Shown piece after piece: positions 1 to 9,497 of a stretch of DNA of 64,000 bases (positions within the stretch are counted from its first letter, which is position 1; every line of letters starts with the position of its first letter). The translations under genes were made by a program, and so were the position numbers. The DNA is from Echinicola marina. Its GTDB lineage: Bacteria > Bacteroidota > Bacteroidia > Cytophagales > Cyclobacteriaceae. Where the stretch lies: the NCBI RefSeq assembly GCF_020463795.1, contig NZ_CP080025.1:65001-129000 (forward strand), written 5' to 3'. Below the pieces are notes generated by a model. The model was not told the DNA's origin. It ran no database searches and saw only the letters and a list, made by a program, of their open reading frames with translations.

Positions 1-214
1 CTCCTACTGATTTCAAATCCTGACCACTACAAAAAGCCCCTCCTCTACCAGTAATAACAATACACTTAAGCTTCTCATCATTATCTGCCTCGGTAATTGC
101 CTCTAACAGTTCTCCAAGCAGTTCTTTATTTAGTGCATTATAAACCTTTGGCCTGTTCAGAGCAATTTCTACCCATCCATTTCCTTTGGTTACTATAATG
201 AACTTATTTTCCAT
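1..214 (-). CDS. Enoyl-CoA hydratase/isomerase family protein, N-terminal part
   Basis: The first 71 codons of a crotonase-fold protein are present; the rest lies beyond the window edge. The translation has the usual opening beta strand, then NRPKVYNALN and further on GRGGAFCSGQDLK, the oxyanion-hole segment of enoyl-CoA hydratases and isomerases. The family acts on acyl-CoA thioesters in the cytoplasm, for example in beta-oxidation or phenylacetate breakdown. The fragment cannot tell which. The ATG lies 5 nt after the stop codon of the upstream membrane gene, so it is probably the last or a late gene of the rpoN transcription unit. Family membership is firm; the substrate is open. Confidence 0.85.
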   Translation of the reverse strand, partial: MENKFIIVTKGNGWVEIALNRPKVYNALNKELLGELLEAITEADNDEKLKCIVITGRGGAFCSGQDLKSVG

Positions 215-219
215 AATCG

Positions 220-843
220 CTAAATCATCAAGAAGTAAAAGAAGGCGCCAAAGCAAGTTATAAAGCCAAGGCAAAAACCAGCTAGCAATTCCAATGGACG
301 ATGGGCATTTAAATACAACCTACATGAAGCCACCACTCCACTAAGGATAATGGTGAAAATCAACGGATATAACAAATGTGATTGCGGAAATTTCCAGCTC
401 AACACAATAATAATTGCTATCAGCCCAGACAAACCAGTCAAATGAGCACTCACTTTCCAAAAAAATGTCACCAAGGTCAACAGTATAATGGACATTGTAA
501 TTGTGGCCAAACTAAATACTATGAGCTCGTCAAAATTAAGTTTTAAGTAAAAAAGGTAGGTCACCAAAATATAAAATAAGCTCACAACCGTAAAGGGGAC
601 AAATCGCTCCTTTTTCTTAGCCATATGAACACTAGGAATGGCATCGGTATATTTCATACCTAAAATGGCAAACATAGGGATCATCAAGGTAGACACGATT
701 ACCAATAAAAAAACAGAAAGCTTTAATTCATGAGGAACCTTGGTGGACTCAGGAACCCCATAAAGTATCAAAGCAAAAACCAAACTAGGCATTAATAAAG
801 GCTGAAATATCACCGAAAGGGTGAGCGCTATTTTTCTATACAC
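220..843 (-). CDS. PAP2-superfamily-like integral membrane protein
   Basis: A 207-residue polytopic membrane protein with about six hydrophobic segments. The C-terminal half has KVSAHLTG followed, about 40 residues on, by CRLYLNAHRPLELLAG. This resembles the last two phosphatase motifs of the PAP2 family (SGH and SRxxxxxHxxxD), but the SGH is SAH and the last Asp is Glu. It may be a lipid phosphatase or a non-catalytic relative. The start is GTG, sharing one base with the TAG stop of rpoN (TAGTG), so translation is probably coupled to rpoN. The KKKER stretch near residue 77 fits a cytoplasmic loop. The fold assignment is moderate and the activity unknown. Confidence 0.65.
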   Translation of the reverse strand: MYRKIALTLSVIFQPLLMPSLVFALILYGVPESTKVPHELKLSVFLLVIVSTLMIPMFAILGMKYTDAIPSVHMAKKKERFVPFTVVSLFYILVTYLFYLKLNFDELIVFSLATITMSIILLTLVTFFWKVSAHLTGLSGLIAIIIVLSWKFPQSHLLYPLIFTIILSGVVASCRLYLNAHRPLELLAGFCLGFITCFGAFFYFLMI

Positions 844-2297
844 TATAATTCTTTTCTTAGTCTCGCTACTGGAATATTAAGCTGCTCCCTATATTTTGCC
901 ACGGTCCTTCTTGCTATATTATAACCTTTATCATTAAGCAATTTCACTAACTTATCATCCGAAAGTGGCTTTCTCTTTTCTTCCTCATCCACCAACTTTT
1001 GTAAAACGCTCTTCACTTCCCGGTTACTCACATCCTCACCTCCTTCAGTAGAAATCCCCTCAGAAAAGAAATATTTCAACGGAAACACTCCGAACTCGGT
1101 CTGAATCGCTTTGCTGTTAGCCACCCTTGATACCGTTGAGATATCCATATCGATTCTTTCTGCAATATCTTTCAAAATCATGGGCTTCAATTTGGTCTCG
1201 TCTCCCTCTATAAAGAATTCCGTTTGATAATCCAGTATAGCTTGCATTGTCTTCAAGAGAGTCTGCTGCCTTTGCTTTATGGCATCAATAAACCACTTCG
1301 CTGCATCCAACTTTTGTTTCACAAAACTTACGGTATCCTTTAATTTCTTATCCTTCTTATCGCTTTTATCATAAGCCTCAAACATTTCGGAATAAGACCT
1401 GCTTACCCTTAATTCTGGTGCATTCCGGGAATTAAGACTGATCTCCATTTTCCCATTATTATTATTCAAAATAAAATCCGGAATAACATACTGGGTACGC
1501 ATTAAGCCATCAGCCCCGCCCCCTGGTTTAGGATTAAGTCGGGTAATCATATGGATCACTTCCTTTAAATCCTCCTCCGCTAGGTTACATTTTTTAAGTA
1601 TCTTATCATAATGTTTCTTGGTAAACTCCTCAAAACAATCAGATATAACAACCAAAGCTTTTTGGACGATCTCATCATCCTGATGTTCTTTTCTCTCCAA
1701 TTGAATCAAAAGGCATTCTTGAAGGCTTCTAGCAGCTATGCCTGCAGGGTCAAAGTTTTGAATCTTTCTTAAAACCTCTTCAACCTCATCCAAATCAGTC
1801 TCAATATTTTGGCTAAAAGCTAAATCATTAATAATAGCTTCCAAATCCCTTCTGATATAGCCATCACTCTCTATACTACCAATAAGCTGCCTGCCTATAG
1901 TTCGCTGATGCTCATCCAGACGTAAAAAGTTCAATTGGGAAATCAGTTGTTCAGATAAAGAAGTACCGCTAGAAAGAGGCATTTCTCTCTCTTCATCATC
2001 TGGAGAATAGTTTCCATCTCCTTGCATTTTATATCCACCATAATCATCATTTAAATAATCATCAAGGTTAAGATCCTTATCTTCTTTTTTCTCTTCTTCA
2101 TAATTGTCAGGAAGGACTTCCTCTTCATGAGATTCCCCTGTTTCCTCTCTCCCTTCTTCTAATGCTGGATTAATTTCCAACTCTTCTTCTACCCTTGCCT
2201 CCAATTCAGCCGTTGGTACCTGCAACAGTTTTATAAACTGAATCTGTTGAGGAGACAATTTTTGGGACAATACCTGATTTAAATTAAGCTTCTGCAT
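843..2297 (-). CDS. rpoN: RNA polymerase sigma-54 factor RpoN
   Basis: Alternative sigma factor that directs RNA polymerase to -24/-12 promoters and needs an AAA+ enhancer-binding activator. All regions are visible in 484 residues, the normal length. The Gln/Leu-rich activator-interacting region is residues 1-48 (LSPQQIQFIKLLQ). A very acidic region II spans about 50-105, and the core-binding domain about 110-300. An HTH (DISTVSRVANSKAIQT) lies near 385. The RpoN box ARRTVAKYRE is at 462-471, close to the C-terminus. It is the first gene of a minus-strand operon with the PAP2-like gene. No activator is encoded in this window. Confidence 0.97.
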   Translation of the reverse strand: MQKLNLNQVLSQKLSPQQIQFIKLLQVPTAELEARVEEELEINPALEEGREETGESHEEEVLPDNYEEEKKEDKDLNLDDYLNDDYGGYKMQGDGNYSPDDEEREMPLSSGTSLSEQLISQLNFLRLDEHQRTIGRQLIGSIESDGYIRRDLEAIINDLAFSQNIETDLDEVEEVLRKIQNFDPAGIAARSLQECLLIQLERKEHQDDEIVQKALVVISDCFEEFTKKHYDKILKKCNLAEEDLKEVIHMITRLNPKPGGGADGLMRTQYVIPDFILNNNNGKMEISLNSRNAPELRVSRSYSEMFEAYDKSDKKDKKLKDTVSFVKQKLDAAKWFIDAIKQRQQTLLKTMQAILDYQTEFFIEGDETKLKPMILKDIAERIDMDISTVSRVANSKAIQTEFGVFPLKYFFSEGISTEGGEDVSNREVKSVLQKLVDEEEKRKPLSDDKLVKLLNDKGYNIARRTVAKYREQLNIPVARLRKEL

Positions 2298-2378
2298 ATT
2301 CCGTACTCTAGAACTCCTTATTTCTTAAAAATTAGACACCACTTTAGGCAAGCCTAATTAAGGTAAACGATTATTATT

Positions 2379-2386
2379 CAAATTTA
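2379..2386 (-). promoter_or_regulatory. Candidate -7 box of the rpoN promoter
   Basis: On the minus strand this reads TAAATTTG, a perfect match to the Bacteroidota -7 element TAnnTTTG. It lies about 80 nt before the rpoN start in a gene-free stretch. I see no well-spaced -33 TTTG, so the call is tentative. Confidence 0.4.
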
Positions 2387-2498
2387 GGAAATTACAGCAA
2401 AATTTTGATAAAAAGCTTATTATATCGTTTTTTGCATTCCATTTTAAATCAATGATTAAAACTTACCTTTAAGGGGTAAAATCATAAATTCAATTCCT

Positions 2499-3950
2499 AT
2501 GGCATTCAACAAACGATCTAAGATTAAATTCTTGCTTGACAATGATATTATTGGTAAAAAAGCCACTGTTATGGGCTGGGTGAGAACTAAAAGAAGTAAT
2601 AAAAGCGTTTCCTTTATTGCCCTTAATGATGGCTCTGTCATCCAAAATTATCAAATTGTTGCTGACCCGAATGTCATAAGCGAAGATATTCTTAGAAGAA
2701 TTACCACAGGAGCCTGTATTAAAGTAACTGGCCAAGTAGTCGCATCACAAGGATCAGGCCAAGTTTCAGAACTTGCCGCTGAATCCATAGAAGTTTTAGG
2801 AGAAGCTGACCCGGAAAAATACCCGTTACAGCCAAAAAAACATTCCATGGAATTCCTTAGAGATATTGCGCACCTAAGAATGAGAACAAATACTTTTGGA
2901 GCGGTCTTTAGAATTAGACATGCCTTGGCCTTCGCTGTCAATCAATATTTTAACAACAAAGGTTTCTTCTATATTCATACGCCAATTATTACTGCTTCAG
3001 ATGCAGAGGGTGCAGGAGAAACTTTCAAGGTGACAACTTTGGACTTAAAAAACCCTCCATTGACAGAAAATGGTGACATCGACTTTAAGGAAGATTTCTT
3101 TGAAAGAGAAACCAATCTAACAGTTTCCGGGCAGCTTGAAGGTGAGCTGGCAGCCATGGCCCTCTCAGAAATCTACACATTTGGACCTACTTTCAGAGCC
3201 GAAAACTCAAATACTACCAGGCACTTGGCAGAGTTTTGGATGATCGAGCCTGAAATGGCCTTCTATGATGCAGAAGACAATCAGGATCTAGCAGAAGATT
3301 TTCTTAAGTATATTATCTCTTATGCCATGAAAAACTGTAAGGACGATCTAGATTTCCTGGATAAAAGGGCAGAAGAAGAGAACGCAAAGAAACCTGCTAA
3401 TGAAAGAGCTGAAATGGGACTTTTGGAGAGACTTCAATTTGTGGTAGAACATGAATTTGAAAGACTTACTTACACTGAAGCCATTGAAATCTTAAGGAAT
3501 TCAAAACCTAACAAGAAAAAGAAATTCAAATATTTGATTGAAGGCTGGGGTGCGGATCTCCAATCTGAGCATGAAAGGTTCTTGGTAGAAAAGCACTTCA
3601 AAAAACCGGTTATTCTAACTGACTATCCAAAAGAGATCAAGGCATTCTATATGAAGCAAAATGAAGATGGAAAGACCGTTGCGGCTATGGATATCCTTTT
3701 CCCTGGAATCGGAGAGATTGTCGGTGGTTCGCAAAGAGAAGAGAGCTTAGAAAAACTAACCAAGAGAATGGATGAAATGAACATTCCACAGGAAGAACTT
3801 TACTGGTATCTTGACACCCGTAGATTTGGTGCAACTCCACATTCAGGCTTTGGACTTGGTTTTGAGAGAATGGTCCAGTTTGTAACCGGAATGGGAAATA
3901 TCAGAGACGTAATTGCATTCCCAAGAACTCCTGGAAATGCAGAATTTTAA
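2499..3950 (+). CDS. asnS: Asparagine--tRNA ligase
   Basis: Class IIb aminoacyl-tRNA synthetase charging tRNA-Asn in the cytoplasm. The N-terminal OB-fold anticodon-binding domain (about 1-115) contains [20 protein letters not shown]. The catalytic domain follows, with motif 2 [21 protein letters not shown] (given here as FRAEN to MIEPE, near 228-248) and motif 3 [12 protein letters not shown] near 453. The chain ends PGNAEF at 483 residues, which is normal for bacterial AsnRS with the insertion found in this phylum. It is a monocistronic plus-strand gene, divergent from rpoN and closed by a strong hairpin. Confidence 0.97.
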   Translation: MAFNKRSKIKFLLDNDIIGKKATVMGWVRTKRSNKSVSFIALNDGSVIQNYQIVADPNVISEDILRRITTGACIKVTGQVVASQGSGQVSELAAESIEVLGEADPEKYPLQPKKHSMEFLRDIAHLRMRTNTFGAVFRIRHALAFAVNQYFNNKGFFYIHTPIITASDAEGAGETFKVTTLDLKNPPLTENGDIDFKEDFFERETNLTVSGQLEGELAAMALSEIYTFGPTFRAENSNTTRHLAEFWMIEPEMAFYDAEDNQDLAEDFLKYIISYAMKNCKDDLDFLDKRAEEENAKKPANERAEMGLLERLQFVVEHEFERLTYTEAIEILRNSKPNKKKKFKYLIEGWGADLQSEHERFLVEKHFKKPVILTDYPKEIKAFYMKQNEDGKTVAAMDILFPGIGEIVGGSQREESLEKLTKRMDEMNIPQEELYWYLDTRRFGATPHSGFGLGFERMVQFVTGMGNIRDVIAFPRTPGNAEF

Positions 3951-3952
3951 AT

Positions 3953-3988
3953 AAAAAATGTCCCTTGAATCTTCAAGGGACATTTTTT
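3953..3988. terminator. Bidirectional intrinsic terminator between asnS and nnr
   Basis: A 17-bp perfect inverted repeat (core TGTCCCTTGAA/TTCAAGGGACA) separated by only TC, with A tracts on the left and T tracts on the right. It works in both directions and ends on the stop codon of the convergent nnr gene. Confidence 0.92.
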
Positions 3989-5495
3989 ATTTAATCCTTA
4001 ATTTAACGAAACTTTTTGGAATAGCCTTAACTACATCCGAGGCAATGGTTCCTCGCAACTTCTTGGCAGAAGCCAGCTCACCAGCAATACCATGCTGATA
4101 TACTCCACATAATGCGGCATCTTCAGCACCATATCCTTGTCCTAAAAATGAAGTAATTATACCTGTAAGTACATCACCTACACCTCCTGTAGCCATATAC
4201 TGATTCCCTGTAGAATTAAAATATTGCTTTCCATTGGGCAAGTTGATCGCTGTGTGGGCACCTTTTAAAACTAAAACACAATTATATTTCTGGGCAAATT
4301 CACTTGCCTTTTTTAATCGAACCTGATGGTTCTTGCATGCACCTACCAAACGCTCAAATTCCTTCAAATGGGGGGTAAGAATTATATTCTCTCTCAATAA
4401 CTTTAAAAGATTTTCATTCTTAGCGATGATATTGATGCCGTCTGCATCAATCACCATAGGTCCTGAATATCTATTTAATATTACCTCAACCAAATCAGCT
4501 GTAAGCGCTTCCTGTCCCATTCCAGGACCTAAACCAATAGCATCATAATTATCAAACGCCACTTCTTGAGAATCACTCAAATAAGCTTCGCTTTCTGAAG
4601 CAATCACCATCAATTCCGGTAAACTAGACTGCAACACAGCAACTCCACATTTCGGGCTAAAACAGGTCACCAGACCACTACCAGTCCGCATAGCCGCTTC
4701 AGAACTCATCCTTATGGCGCCTATTTTACCATAACTCCCCCCGACCAACAATACTTTCCCAAAATCCCCCTTATGAGCAAACCTATTAAAAGATTTATGT
4801 CGATTTTTAATATCCTTATATTGTAAAAAATATTTCTTTTCAGAAAACTGCCCAAAGAACGGCTGATCTATACCTATATTGACCACCTTAAGTTTACCAA
4901 CATATTCGGCATGCTCCGGAAACATTAGTGAATACTTAGGAAACTGAAAACTAACAGTAATATCTGCCTTAAAAGCGTCCCCCTCCAAACAACCATCCGC
5001 AGGGAGTCCTGATGGGATATCTACAGCAATTCTAGTGACATCATTAATCCTATTAAGTTTGCCGACAACGTCAAGATAAAGACCTTCCAAAGGTCTGTTT
5101 ACACCAATACCGAGCACAGCATCAATAAGGACATGAAAATCATAATCAATCAACTTAATCCTTTCATCACAGACAGTTATTGAAGGAAGTTTTTCTGGGA
5201 GCAATTCTCTATTCAGTCTACAGTCAGGACTGGCTTTACTGAAGTCACCTATATAAAAAACCATCACGTCATACCCCTTTCGCCACAGTAATCTCGCAAT
5301 CGCCAACCCATCTCCTCCATTATTTCCATGCCCACAAAAAATTCCAACTTTATCACTTCTATGAAAGTTACTTTCAAAGAAATCACAAAAGGCAGTAGCA
5401 GCGTACTCCATTAAACGATGCGATGATATTCCTTTTTCGTGGATAAAATCAGCATCCAGCTTTTTAACAGAAGCACCAGAAATAATTTCAAGCAT
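3987..5495 (-). CDS. nnr: Bifunctional NAD(P)H-hydrate epimerase and dehydratase
   Basis: Repairs NADHX and NADPHX, the hydrated damage products of NAD(P)H. The N-terminal YjeF_N epimerase domain (about 1-215) shows GIFCGHGNNGGDGLAIARLL and the catalytic-region Asp in IDAVLGIGVNRP. The C-terminal ribokinase-like ADP/ATP-dependent dehydratase domain (about 230-500) shows LLVGGSYGKIGA, GLGPGMGQ and ATGGVGDVLTGIITSFLGQG with its catalytic Asp. At 502 residues it is the usual fused bacterial form. The ATG lies 11 nt after the stop of the upstream MFS gene, so the two are probably co-transcribed. Confidence 0.95.
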   Translation of the reverse strand: MLEIISGASVKKLDADFIHEKGISSHRLMEYAATAFCDFFESNFHRSDKVGIFCGHGNNGGDGLAIARLLWRKGYDVMVFYIGDFSKASPDCRLNRELLPEKLPSITVCDERIKLIDYDFHVLIDAVLGIGVNRPLEGLYLDVVGKLNRINDVTRIAVDIPSGLPADGCLEGDAFKADITVSFQFPKYSLMFPEHAEYVGKLKVVNIGIDQPFFGQFSEKKYFLQYKDIKNRHKSFNRFAHKGDFGKVLLVGGSYGKIGAIRMSSEAAMRTGSGLVTCFSPKCGVAVLQSSLPELMVIASESEAYLSDSQEVAFDNYDAIGLGPGMGQEALTADLVEVILNRYSGPMVIDADGINIIAKNENLLKLLRENIILTPHLKEFERLVGACKNHQVRLKKASEFAQKYNCVLVLKGAHTAINLPNGKQYFNSTGNQYMATGGVGDVLTGIITSFLGQGYGAEDAALCGVYQHGIAGELASAKKLRGTIASDVVKAIPKSFVKLRIK

Positions 5496-5506
5496 TATAA
5501 TATTTA

Positions 5507-6805
5507 TTAAACTTTAAGCAATTTATTACTTGGAAACCTCATCCGCAACAAGAAGACTAGACCAATAACAAAAAACATACCTAAAACCAAAGAACTAACC
5601 CTCATACTGCCGGTAAATTGTTCTATCAAGCCATAGGAAAATGTCCCCAATACAATAGCCATCTTTTCAGTAACATCATAGAAACTAAAATAGGAAGCAT
5701 GATCAACCGTTTCCGCAGGAATAAGTTTTGAATACGAAGACCTTGAGATAGATTGAATCCCCCCCATAACCATTCCAACCATAAAAGCTAATGCATAAAA
5801 TTGGTATTCTGTATATACATAATAAGCAGCAAAGCATATCATAATCCAAATCGTGACCATACACACTAAAGCTACTTTATTACCTCTTTTCATTGATATA
5901 TAAGCAAACAAATAACTTCCAAGGATGGCCACTATTTGAATAATTAGTATAGTCAAAATCAATTTGTCTCCAGGCAACTCCAGCTCTTTATCGCCAAAAG
6001 AAGCAGCCATATACATCACTGTTTGAACTCCCATACTGTAAAACCAAAAAGAAAGCAAAAAACGCTTCAGTTGGACCTTACCTTTAAGTTCATTAATAAC
6101 TTTCCTAATTTCCTTATATCCTAACAACAAAAGAGATATATTATATATTCTACCATAAGGATTATCTTCCAATACACTAAATGGAATCAAAGAAAATCCT
6201 AGCCACCATATCCCAGTTATCAGAAATGACCATCTAGCCGCTTGTCCCCCGTCATTAATATAGAACAATTCGGGCATCTCAATCATTAATAAATTGATCA
6301 CCAAAAGTATCACACTACCTATATATCCCAACGCAAACCCTTTAGCACTCAACAGATCGTACTCGTCCACATCACTAATTTCTGGAAGGAATCCATTATA
6401 AAAAACGATACTACCCGCATAACCTATACTGGCTAAAACACTGCAAATGATACCGAACTCTAAATTACTCCCATCAAAGAAGAAAAGCCCCATACAAGAT
6501 ACTGATCCAATGGTAGCAAAGATTTTCATAAAAGTCAGCTTTTTCCCGCCTGAATCCGCCATACCAGACAATAATGGAGATAAAATAGCAATCACTAGAA
6601 AGGAAAAAGAAATGGACCAAGAGTACAGTACCGTATTGACCACCTCAACCCCAAAGAACGAAACCAAATCATTACTGGAATCCTTCTGGGTCACATTATT
6701 GTAATAGACAGGAAAAATAGTGGATGTAATAACCAAACTGTACACAGAATTGGCCCAGTCATACATTGCCCAAGCTAAATGTGTCTTTTTTTTACTCTTT
6801 GACAT
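5507..6805 (-). CDS. MFS transporter of the UMF1 (Atg22-like) family
   Basis: A 432-residue protein with about 12 hydrophobic segments. The opening LAWAMYDWANSVYSLVITST is the characteristic start of the UMF1/Atg22-like branch of the major facilitator superfamily. The loop LLSGMADSGGKKLTF matches MFS motif A between helices 2 and 3. Yeast Atg22 exports amino acids from the vacuole; substrates of the bacterial members are not established, so none is assigned. It sits in the cytoplasmic membrane and is first in a two-gene unit with nnr. Family call strong, function unknown. Confidence 0.88.
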   Translation of the reverse strand: MSKSKKKTHLAWAMYDWANSVYSLVITSTIFPVYYNNVTQKDSSNDLVSFFGVEVVNTVLYSWSISFSFLVIAILSPLLSGMADSGGKKLTFMKIFATIGSVSCMGLFFFDGSNLEFGIICSVLASIGYAGSIVFYNGFLPEISDVDEYDLLSAKGFALGYIGSVILLVINLLMIEMPELFYINDGGQAARWSFLITGIWWLGFSLIPFSVLEDNPYGRIYNISLLLLGYKEIRKVINELKGKVQLKRFLLSFWFYSMGVQTVMYMAASFGDKELELPGDKLILTILIIQIVAILGSYLFAYISMKRGNKVALVCMVTIWIMICFAAYYVYTEYQFYALAFMVGMVMGGIQSISRSSYSKLIPAETVDHASYFSFYDVTEKMAIVLGTFSYGLIEQFTGSMRVSSLVLGMFFVIGLVFLLRMRFPSNKLLKV

Positions 6806-6828
6806 TGAAATTCTCTTGCATTAAACAC

Positions 6829-6862
6829 AAAAAAAGCTACCCTAATTGCTAAGGTAGCTTTT
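6829..6862 (-). terminator. Terminator after the ExbB/ExbD operon
   Basis: The inverted repeat AAAAGCTACC/GGTAGCTTTT (10 bp) closes a loop of 11 nt, and on the minus strand is followed by a run of T. It lies 25 bp beyond the stop of the last exbD gene and before the UMF1 gene, so it ends the minus-strand energy-transduction operon. Confidence 0.85.
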
Positions 6863-6886
6863 AATTATATTGATATTATTCAATTA

Positions 6887-7345
6887 CTATTTTGTCTTTC
6901 CTACTGATGCATAAAGTACTTTTCTAGCATCAGCTTCTCTCAGCTCAAACTGAATATCTGCAATTGGTCCCATCTTAACATCCCTATCTGCTTTCAAGGA
7001 AATGGTAATTTGGTCTCTTTCAGCTTCAGATAAGTTATCTTTCTCTTGATTTACCCATAGGAGAATGTCATTCGTAGTAATAGGAACATCATTTGCCTGA
7101 ATAATGGGTTCGGTACCATAGAGACTTGTATTCTTGGGCTTTCCTACATATAGATAAGAAATCAAGGATTTTTTCTCTAATTTCTGAAGTTGAGTAGCTT
7201 GAGGAAGTTTTTGTTCTACCAATAATTCCTGCTCTCTCAATACAGTGGTCACCATAAAGAAGAAAAGAAGCATGAAGATAATATCCGGCAAGGCTGACGT
7301 AGGAATATTCTCTTCGGTCTTTGTTTTTTTCTTAAACTTTGCCAT
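6887..7345 (-). CDS. exbD: ExbD/TolR-type biopolymer transport protein (second copy)
   Basis: A 152-residue single-pass inner-membrane protein. A basic N-terminus (MAKFKKKTKTEE) is followed by NIPTSALPDIIFMLLFFFMV, the ExbD transmembrane helix carrying the conserved Asp (PDI) that takes part in proton translocation. The rest is a periplasmic domain. With ExbB and the paralogue just upstream it forms the motor that energises TonB-dependent outer-membrane receptors. The gap to the upstream exbD is 2 nt, so coupling is likely. It is shorter than the upstream copy, with which it probably forms a mixed dimer; that last point is inference. Confidence 0.9.
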   Translation of the reverse strand: MAKFKKKTKTEENIPTSALPDIIFMLLFFFMVTTVLREQELLVEQKLPQATQLQKLEKKSLISYLYVGKPKNTSLYGTEPIIQANDVPITTNDILLWVNQEKDNLSEAERDQITISLKADRDVKMGPIADIQFELREADARKVLYASVGKTK

Positions 7346-7347
7346 AA

Positions 7348-7983
7348 TTATTCTCCTCCTGTTTTATCTGGTTCTGCAATTGAAATCGCCATAGGGATAT
7401 CTTCTTTCCCTCTTTGCATAAGTTCTTTTTCTGCAGCATCTCTACTGGACAATGCCCTATATTCATCTGCTGTCAAACCTACTCTTTCGGCATAGATTTC
7501 AAAATAAGCTTTCTTCACCAAATCAAGTACTTCTAAATATAGTTCATAGCTAGTACCGCGATTGGTCTTGATTGATACTACTGCTTCATTAGGGTGATCA
7601 GAAGATTCAGGATCTTTAGCAGAAATACCCTTCAAGGAAGGAGGAAGACTGTTATAAAGATCTACATTCTCTTGGTTAGGATTTCCGAAATTCAAGACAA
7701 ACGCCTTAATATCCTGATCTAATCCTTCAGTGTTATCCCTGAAATCATCTTCAACCAGTAACTGGTCATTAGAGTTGATCAATATCTTAAAGATATTTCT
7801 CTCGTTCTTTTTAATATCAGGTGGTGGCACATTAGGGTCTTGCTTTGGAGGCAAGATGTTAGTGATACCTTTGTCAGAAGCAATTGTTGTTGTTACAAGA
7901 AAGAAGATAAGTAGCAAGAAGGCGATATCCGCCATGGAACCTGCATTTACCTCCTGACTCATTCGGTTTTTCTTTCTTGCCAT
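7348..7983 (-). CDS. exbD: ExbD/TolR-type biopolymer transport protein (first copy)
   Basis: A 211-residue ExbD paralogue. The N-terminus is basic (MARKKNRMSQEVN), then comes GSMADIAFLLLIFFLVTTTI, the membrane helix with the conserved proton-binding Asp (ADI). The periplasmic part is longer than usual. It includes an insertion of about 60 residues rich in Asn, Asp and Pro (about 80-135) before the region VVSIKTNRGTSYELYLEVL. Two tandem ExbD genes of unequal length after ExbB are typical of Bacteroidota. It starts 6 nt after the small membrane gene upstream. Confidence 0.92.
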   Translation of the reverse strand: MARKKNRMSQEVNAGSMADIAFLLLIFFLVTTTIASDKGITNILPPKQDPNVPPPDIKKNERNIFKILINSNDQLLVEDDFRDNTEGLDQDIKAFVLNFGNPNQENVDLYNSLPPSLKGISAKDPESSDHPNEAVVSIKTNRGTSYELYLEVLDLVKKAYFEIYAERVGLTADEYRALSSRDAAEKELMQRGKEDIPMAISIAEPDKTGGE

Positions 7984-7989
7984 CGTAAA

Positions 7990-8319
7990 TTACTTTATAA
8001 TTTTACTTAATTCGGTATATACAATACCCACTAATGAAAGTGCGAAAAGTATATAAGTAGTTAGCAATATTCCACCAACAGCTTTTGAAGCTCCTGGAGT
8101 CAGGTTAAACGGTTCAACTGCATATTTAGGCAATACCTCGTCACCAGAAATAGAGTAGGCAACAAAGAACAATACCGCAACACCAATTACACCGACACCT
8201 ATCTTAAGCAAACTTTTTGGGTTATCAATTGACTTGATTAGAGGCATTACTACTGCAAATAACACCCCGAATCCGATCAATGCATAACTTACATATAGCA
8301 TGATATCGTAAGAATCCAT
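7990..8319 (-). CDS. Conserved small membrane protein of the ExbB/ExbD operon
   Basis: A 109-residue protein with three predicted membrane helices (about 6-28, 39-58 and 84-107) and a short polar loop PKYAVEPFNLTPGASKAVGG before the third. I do not recognise a named domain. Its fixed place between exbB and exbD, with short gaps, suggests an accessory part of the proton-driven complex. This is inferred from position only. The translation has no catalytic-looking motif. Confidence 0.75.
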   Translation of the reverse strand: MDSYDIMLYVSYALIGFGVLFAVVMPLIKSIDNPKSLLKIGVGVIGVAVLFFVAYSISGDEVLPKYAVEPFNLTPGASKAVGGILLTTYILFALSLVGIVYTELSKIIK

Positions 8320-8377
8320 ATCGTTTAGTTCTTTGGTTGGTTAATTAATAATTTAATTGTTAAAGCTAGATTGACTA

Positions 8378-9193
8378 TTATTTAGTCAATTTGTGCTTTA
8401 CAAGGATATCAACCAAAGTGATAGAAGCATCCTCCATATCGTTCACCAATGAATCGATTTTGGCCACACAGTAGTTGTAGAACAACTGTAGGATAATCGC
8501 TACGATCAAACCAGCTACAGTAGTCAAAAGGGCGATTTTAATACCACCTGCTACCAAAGAAGGAGAGATATCACCTGCTGCTTCAATTGAGTCAAAGGCA
8601 CCAATCATACCAATTACTGTACCCATGAAACCAAGCATTGGAGCAAGAGAGATGAATAGTGAAATCCATACCAAACCTTTTTCCAAACGTCCCATCTCAA
8701 CAGAACCATAAGCGATGATTGACTTTTCAACCATTTCGATACCTTCTGAGTATCTCATCAAGCCTTGCGTAAAGATAGAGGCAACTGGACCTTTAGTGCT
8801 TTTTGTAACGTCTTTTGCCGCTTCAATTCCACCTTGATCTAGAGCATCTTCAACTTTTGCAAGAAGCTTTTTAGTGTTAGTAGTTGAAAGGTTTAGGGTA
8901 ATAATTCTTTCAAGAGCTACTGCTAAACCCAAGATCAAACAAATCAATACCGGAGTCATGAATGTAGGATCACCTTCAATGAACTTGTCTTTGATTACTT
9001 GATGGAATGGTTGATCTTCCACTACAATCTCGTCGTCAGCAACAACTGGTGCAGGTTCCTCAACTGCTTCTTCTTCCATTGCCATTTCAGTAGTGTCTTC
9101 AGCAGAAGCTTCTTCTGTGGCATCCTGTGCTTTTGTAATAACCGGAGATAGAAGTAGTCCGGTAAGCATGAACAAAGCGATTAACTTTTTCAT
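8378..9193 (-). CDS. exbB: MotA/TolQ/ExbB proton channel family protein
   Basis: A 271-residue protein, the channel subunit of a TonB-type energy-transduction complex. Residues 1-22 form a cleavable-looking signal (LIALFMLTGLLLSPVITKAQ). A strongly acidic, low-complexity segment (about 23-62, many Glu and Ala) follows, as in other Bacteroidota ExbB proteins. Three membrane helices come next. The last two carry SLAPMLGFMGTVIGMIGAF and the region GGIKIALLTTVAGLIVAI, the conserved proton-path segment of the family. It is the first gene of the four-gene minus-strand operon, which ends at the hairpin before the UMF1 gene. Confidence 0.94.
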   Translation of the reverse strand: MKKLIALFMLTGLLLSPVITKAQDATEEASAEDTTEMAMEEEAVEEPAPVVADDEIVVEDQPFHQVIKDKFIEGDPTFMTPVLICLILGLAVALERIITLNLSTTNTKKLLAKVEDALDQGGIEAAKDVTKSTKGPVASIFTQGLMRYSEGIEMVEKSIIAYGSVEMGRLEKGLVWISLFISLAPMLGFMGTVIGMIGAFDSIEAAGDISPSLVAGGIKIALLTTVAGLIVAIILQLFYNYCVAKIDSLVNDMEDASITLVDILVKHKLTK

Positions 9194-9497
9194 AATTTAG
9201 TTTTTAATAGACTTTAAATAAAGGTTAAACGGTTTCTAATTTTAATATTGAGCTTTTAAAGATATAATTTTTTCAAATCAAATGACAAGGGATGTTACTA
9301 TAATTTTTTTTTTCAGCAGTTCATCCACTACGCCCATTTCTTTTCATTCCCCTACAAGTTAGTTAACTTTTCATAAACTAAAAAAGCTTTAGTCGTATGA
9401 ACGGATGATCAAGTATACCAATTACTATAATGAGAAGGACATGAAGAAAGAAAGAACGTAGACTTGTCGGTGGCAAATTTGGCCGAATAATAAAATG
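9194..9497. other. Gene-free stretch upstream of exbB
   Basis: AT-rich, with no convincing coding frame on either strand. It should contain the exbB promoter on the minus strand, but I find no perfect TAnnTTTG box there. Its right end is the 3' flank of tRNA-Ser. Confidence 0.5.
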
